Assembly: GCA_947494205.1 (NCBI GenBank)
Contig: CANLUH010000006.1
Span: 186,001-250,000, forward strand
Direction: 5' to 3'
Source of the DNA: an uncultured Flavobacteriaceae bacterium
GTDB lineage: Bacteria > Bacteroidota > Bacteroidia > Flavobacteriales > Flavobacteriaceae
DNA: 64,000 bases
How positions within the stretch are numbered: the first letter of the stretch is position 1; the number at the start of each line of letters is the position of its first letter. The translations under genes were made by a program, and so were the position numbers. The notes beneath the pieces are model-generated. The model made no database searches. It was not told the origin of the DNA and was given only the letters and a program-made list of their open reading frames with translations. This document shows positions 1 through 7,071 of the stretch, piece by piece.

Positions 1-174
1 CAACGTTTGTCTATAACAGAAGGTAATGTAGAGGATGCTTGTGAGTATGACAGCGGTAGAATAGACGAACTACTAGCAGAGCAAATAATTGCTAAAAACT
101 TTTTTGCTCAAGCTAGATTAAAAGGAAAAAAACTTAAAATGAGTAGTACAATACATATTAGCGTTGAAGACTAA
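1..174 (+). CDS. C-terminal end of an unidentified protein (partial)
   Basis: An open frame enters from the left edge and ends at TAA 172-174, giving the last 57 residues. The tail is charged (GKKLKMSSTIHISVED) with an acidic helix-like stretch before it. I do not recognise a family. It converges on the next gene and the two share the hairpin at 244-276. The start and most of the protein lie outside the window, so no function is given. Confidence 0.6.
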   Translation, partial: QRLSITEGNVEDACEYDSGRIDELLAEQIIAKNFFAQARLKGKKLKMSSTIHISVED

Positions 175-243
175 GTATTTATAATTTTGGTTGATTGGGC
201 TTAGTCGCTATATTTTCCTGAGAAGCGTTTTTAAGCGAGCGCT

Positions 244-276
244 AAAAAGCGGTTCTTCTTCAGAACCGCTTTTTTT
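244..276. terminator. Bidirectional intrinsic terminator
   Basis: A 13-bp stem (AAAAAGCGGTTCT / AGAACCGCTTTTT) encloses a 5-nt loop. It has T runs on the plus strand and A runs before the stem, so it can act in both directions. It lies between the convergent genes ending at 174 and 287. Confidence 0.85.
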
Positions 277-286
277 AAATTAAAAA

Positions 287-604
287 TTAAGCTTTTATTA
301 AACGGTCTATAATAATGTCTGTTTGCTCTGGATCAATCAATATTACTGGCTCAGAATACAGAAGTGGCATATTATCTTTAAATTTTTCGCGCAGTTTTTT
401 ATTTATAGTGTGAAATAAGAGTGATTTAGAAATACCCTTCAATATATAGCGTTTAGAATTTACAATGTTTCCTAAATTGTCTCTTGTTTTATAAACCACA
501 CCTTCACTAATCATAGCATTAGCTAATAATTTCTCAGATAGGAGAAAATCTGCTATTTCGTGTATTAAGGTTTGGTCTGAAGAAATTACCTGTAGAGTCA
601 TCAT
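287..604 (-). CDS. CutA-like divalent-cation tolerance family protein (tentative)
   Basis: This is a 105-residue soluble protein, the length of CutA1 proteins, which form trimers with a ferredoxin-like fold. Seen here: an early strand (LQVISS), a helix containing IADFLLSEKLLANA, a V-Y strand, an S-x-x-Y-x-L hairpin, and a late MPLLYSEP segment like the CutA pattern in which a conserved region precedes a final strand and helix. The overall order fits CutA, but identity is low and the usual cysteine and tryptophan positions are not evident. The adjacent MM start leaves the exact first codon open by one residue. It could be a distant paralogue with another role. Confidence 0.45.
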   Translation of the reverse strand: MMTLQVISSDQTLIHEIADFLLSEKLLANAMISEGVVYKTRDNLGNIVNSKRYILKGISKSLLFHTINKKLREKFKDNMPLLYSEPVILIDPEQTDIIIDRLIKA

Positions 605-700
605 AAGCCAGTCATTTTATATACTTATAAATGTAAAAAAATAAAACTCATACTTTCATAAAAAATAGTTAAACTATTTTTTTTAATAGTATTACTATCA

Positions 701-708
701 TATCTTTG
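701..708 (+). promoter_or_regulatory. Candidate -7 element TATCTTTG
   Basis: TATCTTTG fits the Bacteroidetes -7 consensus TAnnTTTG and lies about 60 nt before the start at 768. No clear TTG is present at -33. A near-perfect inverted repeat around AAAATAGTT/AACTATTTT (662-680) sits just upstream and could be an operator or the end of the leftward transcript unit. Confidence 0.45.
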
Positions 709-767
709 TTTAAGAATTTTACTAAAAGATTAAAAATACAAACATTTAATTAAGTTTTATACTTAAA

Positions 768-1097
768 ATGAATTTAAAAACTTTCCATACTAAACTGTTT
801 TTTAAACAATTGTTTGTTATTTCACTACTATTAATTGTAGTGACTCAGTCCATCTCAAAAGTTGCTACTCTAATTACAGATTCAAATTACGAATTAGTAC
901 TATTAGACTGGGACGAGAATTCTGAAGAAGAGCAACAACTAGAGGATGATACAAAAAATGAAAAAACTCAAATACTTTTTAGGTATAACACTCACCTGTT
1001 TTGTAACATAAATGAGACAAAACTTGTTAGTATCTCTGAAAACACTGCAGAAAGTATTTTAAGAGAAGTACATAGCCCTCCGCCCGATTGCACTTAA
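768..1097 (+). CDS. Small exported or membrane-anchored protein of unknown function
   Basis: The protein has 109 residues. A basic N-terminus is followed by one hydrophobic segment (about residues 14-30, FVISLLLIVVTQS), which is a signal peptide or anchor. Next comes an acidic stretch (DWDENSEEEQQLEDD) and a short tail ending HSPPPDCT. There is no recognised domain. Small proteins with a histidine/proline tail often precede efflux or secretion genes in Flavobacteriaceae, and this one sits 176 nt upstream of the ABC/HlyD/TolC operon on the same strand. A link to that exporter is inference from position only. Confidence 0.65.
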   Translation: MNLKTFHTKLFFKQLFVISLLLIVVTQSISKVATLITDSNYELVLLDWDENSEEEQQLEDDTKNEKTQILFRYNTHLFCNINETKLVSISENTAESILREVHSPPPDCT

Positions 1098-1273
1098 TCC
1101 ATAAAGAAAAAACCCTATAATTATGATACAAATAAATCACTTACAAACTAGGGTTAAAAGCACACTTTTACACATAATTAATTACATTTAAATTAAATGA
1201 AATACGCATGTAATGCTTCTTTAATATTTGAAATGTTTATGCGAATTTCATCTGACACCAAAATATTATATAG

Positions 1274-2947
1274 ATGAAGGAAATAATGTCCCCATGGAAA
1301 CGCTTTATAAGCCTTTTACAATTAGACAGAAGAGATATTCGTCAAATTTTTTACTATGCCATTTTTGCTGGTTTAGTAGCACTTACACTACCTCTAGGAA
1401 TACAAGCTATTATTAATTTAATACAAGGTGCACAAGTATCTACCTCATGGATTGTGCTTGTGGTATTGGTAACTATAGGTGTTGCTTTTCAAGGCGTTTT
1501 ACAATTGATGCAAATTCGTATTTTAGAGAATATGCAACAAAAGATTTTTACTAGAGCTTCTTTTGAATTTGCTTACCGTTTTCCTAAAATTAAAATGGAA
1601 GAATTACGTAATTACTATCCGCCAGAGTTAGCTAATCGCTTTTTCGATGTGCTAACAATTCAGAAAGGACTATCTAAAATTTTAATAGATTTCCCAGCCT
1701 CTGCATTACAGATTATATTTGGCTTAATATTATTATCATTCTACCATCCATTCTTTATTATTTATGGTTTTCTTTTAGTACTACTAATCTATGTTGTATT
1801 TAAATTCACGGCAAAAAAAGGATTAGAAACGAGTTTAAAAGAGTCTAAAGGAAAGTACAAAGTAGCACACTGGATACAAGAAGTTGCACGCTCTTTAATC
1901 AGTTTTAAATTGTCTGGCTCATCAAATTTAGCCATGCAACGCAATGATCTTTTAACCACAAGTTATTTGGAAGCTAGAGAAAGCCACTTTAAAGTATTAG
2001 TCTCTCAATTTATACAACTTATCACGTTTAAAATGCTTGTAACTTCTGGTCTATTAATTATTGGTGGATTACTAGTTTTAAATCAGCAAATGAATATTGG
2101 ACAGTTTGTAGCTGCAGAGATTATTATTTTACTTGTTATTGGTTCTGTAGAAAAACTAATTAATGGCTTAGAATCTTTTTATGATGTTTTAACCTCTTTA
2201 GAAAAAATAGGACAAGTTGTCGATAAAAAGTTGGAACCGCAATCTGGAGAAGACCCATTTATTAATTGCGAAAAAATAAGCATCGAATTAGACAGTTTAA
2301 GTTACATTACGCCAGAAAACAAAGCTATTTTTAGTAGTCTTAATTTTAGTATAGAACAAAGTGACAGGATTTTATTGTCTGGACCTTCTGGATCAGGAAA
2401 AACGACTTTACTTAAAATTCTATCTGGTCTTATTTTACCATCTAGTGGTGTATTATATATAAACGACGCACCGATAAAAGGTATTAAACCAAATCAATAC
2501 AGAGCACACATAGGCCAGGTATTACCAGAGCAATTTCCTTTTGAAGGGACTATTACAGATAACATAACCTTTAGTCGTGACGATATTTCACAAGACGAAT
2601 TGAGACAAGTATTAAAAGTTGTTGGTTTATTACCTTTTGTAAAGAGCTCTCCAAATGGTGTTAATACTATTTTGCACCCAGAAGGTCAGCAAATACCTTT
2701 TACAGTATCTAAGCGTATTGTATTAGCAAGAGCTATAATACACAAGCCCAAACTACTATTATTAAAAGATCCGTTAGAGCATTTTGATAATGATGAGGCT
2801 ACAGAAATCATTAAATATCTTACAGCTCCTGAACGCCCATGGGCATTAGTAGTATCCAGTAGAAATCAACTATGGAAAAATCATTGTAATCAAAAAATTA
2901 CTATTGTAAACGGAACTATAAACTCTAAACAAAAAAACAATGCTTAA
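1274..2947 (+). CDS. Type I secretion-like ABC transporter subunit with eroded ATPase motifs
   Basis: The 557 residues comprise an N-terminal membrane domain (about 1-310, five to six hydrophobic helices) and a C-terminal nucleotide-binding domain (about 325-550), with no N-terminal peptidase domain. The P-loop GPSGSGKTT is intact. The signature region reads IPFTV in place of LSGGQ. The Walker B end reads LLLLKDP instead of LLLLDE. The switch-histidine position is in VVSSRN, without His. Either this is a catalytically weak family or it pairs with another subunit. It overlaps the HlyD gene by 8 nt, marking one operon. An in-frame ATG at 1286 follows AAGGAA and is an alternative start. The substrate is unknown. 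Confidence 0.85.
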   Translation: MKEIMSPWKRFISLLQLDRRDIRQIFYYAIFAGLVALTLPLGIQAIINLIQGAQVSTSWIVLVVLVTIGVAFQGVLQLMQIRILENMQQKIFTRASFEFAYRFPKIKMEELRNYYPPELANRFFDVLTIQKGLSKILIDFPASALQIIFGLILLSFYHPFFIIYGFLLVLLIYVVFKFTAKKGLETSLKESKGKYKVAHWIQEVARSLISFKLSGSSNLAMQRNDLLTTSYLEARESHFKVLVSQFIQLITFKMLVTSGLLIIGGLLVLNQQMNIGQFVAAEIIILLVIGSVEKLINGLESFYDVLTSLEKIGQVVDKKLEPQSGEDPFINCEKISIELDSLSYITPENKAIFSSLNFSIEQSDRILLSGPSGSGKTTLLKILSGLILPSSGVLYINDAPIKGIKPNQYRAHIGQVLPEQFPFEGTITDNITFSRDDISQDELRQVLKVVGLLPFVKSSPNGVNTILHPEGQQIPFTVSKRIVLARAIIHKPKLLLLKDPLEHFDNDEATEIIKYLTAPERPWALVVSSRNQLWKNHCNQKITIVNGTINSKQKNNA

Positions 2948-4301
2948 TATCTCTCACAATAAATTAAATAAAAAAGTGTCGCTTGAGGGATACACTGCTT
3001 TTTCTAAGGCGTTTACCTCTAAGCACAATAAACTTTTTAATCGTTTTTTAGGTGCATTTGCCATTATAGTATTAATCATGCTGTTTTTACCATGGACACA
3101 AAATGTTAGTGGTAATGGATTTATAACCACATTAACACCAGACCAACGCCCGCAAACCATACAATCACCAATTCCTGGACGTATAGAAAAGTGGTATGTT
3201 AGGGAAGGGGATTTTGTAAAAAAAGGAGATACTATTTTATTTATCTCTGAGATAAAAACCGAATATCAAGATCCAAATCTTGTAGAACGAACAAATCAAC
3301 AACGTGATGCTAAAAGCCGATCTGTTGTATCGTATAAAGAGAAAATAAAAACGTTAAAAAATCAAGTTAGTGCGTTAACAAACGAGCGCGAATTAAAATT
3401 AACACAGGCTAGAAATAAGTTAAAGCAAGCGCGATTTAAAGTACAAAGCGATAGTATCGATTTTCAAGCAGCAAAAACCAACATAGGCATTGCTCAAAAG
3501 CAATACGACCGAACTAAAACCTTACAAGAAGAAGGTATTAAATCTGTTGCCGATGTAGAAAATAAACGTTTAAAATTACAAGAAACACAAGCCAAACTTA
3601 TTTCTCAAGAGAATAAACTTTTAGCGAGCCAAAATCAGATATTAAATGCTAATATTGAAATTAGCAGGATCTCAGCAGAATATGCCGATAAAATTGCCAA
3701 ATCTCGTAGTGACCGTTTCACTGCAGAGTCTAGTCAATTTGAAGCTGAAGCACAAGTAACCAAACTAGACAACCAATCTACAAATTATAAAATACGTAAT
3801 GCAATGTATTACATTACCGCACCGCAAAACGGTTACATCAATAAAGCATTACGAGGCGGTTTAGGCGAAACTTTTAAGGAAGGCGAAAAACTGGTAGGAA
3901 TTATGCCTACTAATTATGACCTAGCTGTAGAAACTTTTGTAGAGCCAATAGATTTGCCATTAATGCACCTTGGAGAAAATGTACGAATTCAATTTGATGG
4001 TTGGCCTGCTATTTTCTTTAGCGGATGGCCTAATGCATCCTTTGGTACTTATGCTGGTAAAGTTGTAGCTATAGAAACATTTATTAGCGATAATGGCAAA
4101 TTCAGAATTTTAATTGCACCAGATCCAGATGCAGAAGAGTGGCCAAAAAATGTTAGAGTAGGATCAGGAGCTTATACTATTGCTTTACTGGAAGACGTCC
4201 CTATTTGGTATGAAATCTGGAGGCAACTAAATGGCTTCCCTCCTAATTATTACAAGCCTGTAGATGGAAAAAGTAATGATTCTAAAAAAACTAAAAAGTA
4301 A
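2940..4301 (+). CDS. HlyD-family membrane fusion (adaptor) protein
   Basis: The 453-residue periplasmic adaptor should link the inner-membrane ABC protein to the TolC channel. Seen: a cytoplasmic N-tail, one membrane helix at about residues 36-55 (FAIIVLIMLFLPW), a lipoyl-like half motif (IPGRIEKWYVREGDFVKKGD), a long charged coiled coil (about 110-270), then the second lipoyl half (YYITAPQNGYINKAL) and a beta-barrel region. It overlaps the upstream ABC gene by 8 nt and shares one base with the downstream tolC-like gene, so the three are co-translated. Confidence 0.9.
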   Translation: MLNISHNKLNKKVSLEGYTAFSKAFTSKHNKLFNRFLGAFAIIVLIMLFLPWTQNVSGNGFITTLTPDQRPQTIQSPIPGRIEKWYVREGDFVKKGDTILFISEIKTEYQDPNLVERTNQQRDAKSRSVVSYKEKIKTLKNQVSALTNERELKLTQARNKLKQARFKVQSDSIDFQAAKTNIGIAQKQYDRTKTLQEEGIKSVADVENKRLKLQETQAKLISQENKLLASQNQILNANIEISRISAEYADKIAKSRSDRFTAESSQFEAEAQVTKLDNQSTNYKIRNAMYYITAPQNGYINKALRGGLGETFKEGEKLVGIMPTNYDLAVETFVEPIDLPLMHLGENVRIQFDGWPAIFFSGWPNASFGTYAGKVVAIETFISDNGKFRILIAPDPDAEEWPKNVRVGSGAYTIALLEDVPIWYEIWRQLNGFPPNYYKPVDGKSNDSKKTKK

Positions 4302-5728
4302 TGAATATCTTTTTAAAATATAGTTTATTTTATCTTCTATTAGCGTTCTCAAATTTAGGATTAGCCCAAAATTCAAACGAAACTCTTGAAAACATCTTAT
4401 CTTTTGAAGAGTATCTAGGCTATGTAAAAAAACACCATCCGCTTATGAAGCAAGCTAACTTAGTATTAAGTGTTGGTGAAGCTAATGTATTAAAAGCTCG
4501 TGGCGGATTCGACCCAAAAATTGAAGTTGATTACGATAGAAAATCATTTAAAGGCACCGAATATTTTGATCAATTAAATGCAACTTTTAAAATACCAACA
4601 TGGTATGGCATAGAGTTTAAAGCTAATTTTGAAGACAACACAGGATCTTTTTTAGATCCTAGTTTAACCGTTCCAGAAGATGGTTTATATAGTGCAGGCG
4701 TTTCGTTTTCGCTTGCCCAAGGCTTTTTAATAAATGAACGTATGGCTGCTTTAAGGAAAGCTCGTTTTTTTAGAGAGCAAACTAAAGCCAATAGAGATTT
4801 ATTAGTCAATAATTTATTATTTGAAGCTAGTAAAACTTACTTCGATTGGCTAGAAGCTACAAATGCACAACGTATTTACGCTTCTTTTTTAGATAATGCA
4901 AAAATACGTTTAGATGCTGTAGAACGAAGCGTTGAACTTGGAGACAAAGCTGCTATAGATATTACAGAAGCTAGAATTGCTTTACAAAACAGACAATTAA
5001 ATCTTGAAGCTGCAACTTTAAAGCGTAGAAAGGCGGCTTTAGCAATTAGCAATTACTTATGGCTTAATGATGTCCCTTTAGAAGTTAAAGACAATGTAAT
5101 TCCGGTAAATCCAGAATTAGAAACTCTTGAGACAGTGCTACTATTAGAAGGTATTACTAATACCAATGCTTTAGTAAGTGCGCACCCAAAATTATTAAGT
5201 TTAGATGCAAAAATTAATGAGTTAACTGTAGATCGTTCTTTAAAACGGAATAAATTACTTCCTAAATTAGATCTTCAATATAATTTTTTAACTACTGAAC
5301 TTAACCAGGTAAATAACTTTAATACAGCAAATTACAAGGCATTTGTAAACTTTAGTGTTCCGCTTTTTTTACGTAAAGCAAGAGGAGATGCCAAGCTAGC
5401 TAATCTAAAATTACAGGATGCTAATTTTGAACGCGTATCTACCTCTTTAAACCTTCAAAATAAAATTGACGCTGTACAGGCAGAAATAGAATCGCTAGAT
5501 ACACAAAACAATTTAATTGATGCTATTGTTACCGATTACGCTACTTTACTTAGTGCCGAGGAACGTAAATTTTTCTTAGGTGAAAGCTCACTATTCCTTG
5601 TTAATTCGCGAGAGCAGAAATTAATAGATTCACAATTAAAAAATAATAAATTATTAATTAAGCAATTAACTGCAACTGCTAGTTTGTATAATGCTTTGGG
5701 GATTTCGGAGCCATCAACTGCTAATTAA
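4301..5728 (+). CDS. TolC-family outer-membrane channel protein
   Basis: The 475-residue outer-membrane factor has a signal peptide ending near GLAQ (residue about 23) and two long repeat halves rich in helices with alternating heptads, as in TolC/OEP proteins. It would form the exit duct for the ABC/HlyD pair encoded just upstream, with the start codon overlapping the HlyD stop by one base. The operon ends here at the palindrome 5735-5766. A second TolC-type gene at 27899 belongs to a separate RND system. Confidence 0.9.
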   Translation: MNIFLKYSLFYLLLAFSNLGLAQNSNETLENILSFEEYLGYVKKHHPLMKQANLVLSVGEANVLKARGGFDPKIEVDYDRKSFKGTEYFDQLNATFKIPTWYGIEFKANFEDNTGSFLDPSLTVPEDGLYSAGVSFSLAQGFLINERMAALRKARFFREQTKANRDLLVNNLLFEASKTYFDWLEATNAQRIYASFLDNAKIRLDAVERSVELGDKAAIDITEARIALQNRQLNLEAATLKRRKAALAISNYLWLNDVPLEVKDNVIPVNPELETLETVLLLEGITNTNALVSAHPKLLSLDAKINELTVDRSLKRNKLLPKLDLQYNFLTTELNQVNNFNTANYKAFVNFSVPLFLRKARGDAKLANLKLQDANFERVSTSLNLQNKIDAVQAEIESLDTQNNLIDAIVTDYATLLSAEERKFFLGESSLFLVNSREQKLIDSQLKNNKLLIKQLTATASLYNALGISEPSTAN

Positions 5729-5734
5729 ACTAAG

Positions 5735-5766
5735 TTGGTCGTTTATAATTAATTATAAACGACCAA
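5735..5766. terminator. Perfect 16-bp palindrome between convergent genes
   Basis: TTGGTCGTTTATAATT is followed directly by its exact reverse complement. There is no separate loop and only a short T stretch downstream. It lies 6 nt after the tolC-like stop and 26 nt from the stop of the convergent type IX cargo gene, so a shared terminator is likely. A protein-binding palindrome is possible. Confidence 0.6.
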
Positions 5767-5792
5767 TCAGTTATATGATTTTTAAACTAAAT

Positions 5793-6683
5793 CTAGTTTT
5801 TAATAATTTTATCTTGATGAATCAATATGTTATTTTGATCTGTATAATTAATAATGTATAATCCTTTTTTTAAGTTTTCTACATTAATACTTTTTTTGTT
5901 AGTATCTATTACTTCTCTAATAACTACATTACCATTAGCATCATAAATTATAGCGTTTACACTACCAGCTATTTCATTATTTTTTAAATCTATAGTGATT
6001 AAACGTGTTGTAGGATTTGGAGACACTTTAATTCCAAAATCATTAATCGTTTTATCTTCTTCTATAGTTATAACTTGCTGTACAGGCTTAACATCTGCAA
6101 CTTGTTTAGAACTAGTTCCACAAGATGCCACACCAAACCCTACTTCGTAAGTAGCACACCCTGGTCTTGAAACAGCTACAGTATAATCTCCAGCTGGTAA
6201 GCTTACATTTATTGACGCCCCACTAGATAAACTAAATCCAAAACCTAATATTTCTGCATTTACAGTTAAAAAGCTATTGCTTGTATTTGTAAATCTTACT
6301 TTACGCCTTCCATTTGCTAAACACTCTAGTGTTTTCACTTTAAAATTGTTAGCATATATTGAAAATTTCTTAATAGATTCACATCCATTAGCATCCACAA
6401 TTTTTATTTCGAAAGTACCAGGATAAATCCCTAAATTTAATGTTCTATTATTTGTAGTTAAAGTTCCTGTTCCATCCCCATAGACTTCGTTTATTGTGAC
6501 ATTAAAAGGAGCTACACCCCCTATAATTTTTGTTCTAAATTGACCACTAGTTCCACAATCACTAATTGGATTAACTAATGATAATTTTTGATCAAAATCT
6601 TCACAATTATTAGCTTGAGCGTTTACTGTTTGTAAAGATAATACAGTTACTAATAGTAACATTACAATGTTTTTGAGTTTCAT
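5793..6683 (-). CDS. Secreted protein with type IX C-terminal sorting domain
   Basis: The protein has 296 residues. The signal peptide ends near VNAQ. Residues about 35-110 resemble a SprB-type repeat (a pattern of I-G-G-V-A-P-F followed by a strand block and VDANGCES). A second strand-rich domain with paired cysteines follows (about 115-195). The last about 75 residues form a type A sorting domain, with VSPNPTT, then IYDANGNVV and a final LKKGLYIINY. The type IX secretion system encoded at 37-42 kb would export and anchor it. Specific function is unknown; adhesion is plausible. It is a single-gene unit with its own promoter (6717-6749). Confidence 0.85.
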   Translation of the reverse strand: MKLKNIVMLLLVTVLSLQTVNAQANNCEDFDQKLSLVNPISDCGTSGQFRTKIIGGVAPFNVTINEVYGDGTGTLTTNNRTLNLGIYPGTFEIKIVDANGCESIKKFSIYANNFKVKTLECLANGRRKVRFTNTSNSFLTVNAEILGFGFSLSSGASINVSLPAGDYTVAVSRPGCATYEVGFGVASCGTSSKQVADVKPVQQVITIEEDKTINDFGIKVSPNPTTRLITIDLKNNEIAGSVNAIIYDANGNVVIREVIDTNKKSINVENLKKGLYIINYTDQNNILIHQDKIIKN

Positions 6684-6716
6684 TTTGTTTTTTATGTTTT
6701 AAATTAATTAATGGCG

Positions 6717-6749
6717 CAAATTTAGACTAACACACCTAAAAAACAGCAA
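6717..6749 (-). promoter_or_regulatory. Bacteroidetes-type promoter for the type IX cargo gene
   Basis: On the minus strand TTG (6747-6749) and TAAATTTG (6717-6724) are separated by 22 nt. The predicted start of transcription lies about 27 nt before the ATG at 6683. Confidence 0.6.
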
Positions 6750-7071
6750 GTTAACTCCTTGACAAAAACTAGACTAAACACCATACATTCTATATAAATC
6801 CTATATTTTTAGTAGATTTTTAAAGAAACCTATAATCACCCGCCTTCTTTAATTTCATTTTAATAATTATTAAACATTATTTTTAACATATTCTAAATTA
6901 CATTAACATTTACTATAAAATCATCTAAACTGAAAGATTAATAGATTACAATTAAAAGAGAAGAAATAATCTTTTGTAAGTATTTAATTAGAGTGCAGCA
7001 GAGAGCTCAAGTTTTTTCACTGCACTCAAAAAAAATAATATTACAAACACAACTTTGTTATAATTTTGAAT
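6750..7071. other. AT-rich intergenic stretch with one inverted repeat
   Basis: No gene was found. GAGTGCAG (6991-6998) and CTGCACTC (7020-7027) form an inverted repeat with a 21-nt loop, downstream of the minus-strand pnkp stop. On that strand the T run precedes the stem, so it is at best a weak terminator. The rest is low-complexity AT. Confidence 0.5.

Noticed and set aside
1228-1416. Open frame of 62 codons overlapping the ABC gene start
   Set aside because: It lies in another frame across the well-supported ABC gene start, has no domain and ends soon.
1274-5728. Bacteriocin exporter with leader peptidase
   Set aside because: The ABC protein has no N-terminal C39 peptidase domain and there is no double-glycine leader peptide in the window.
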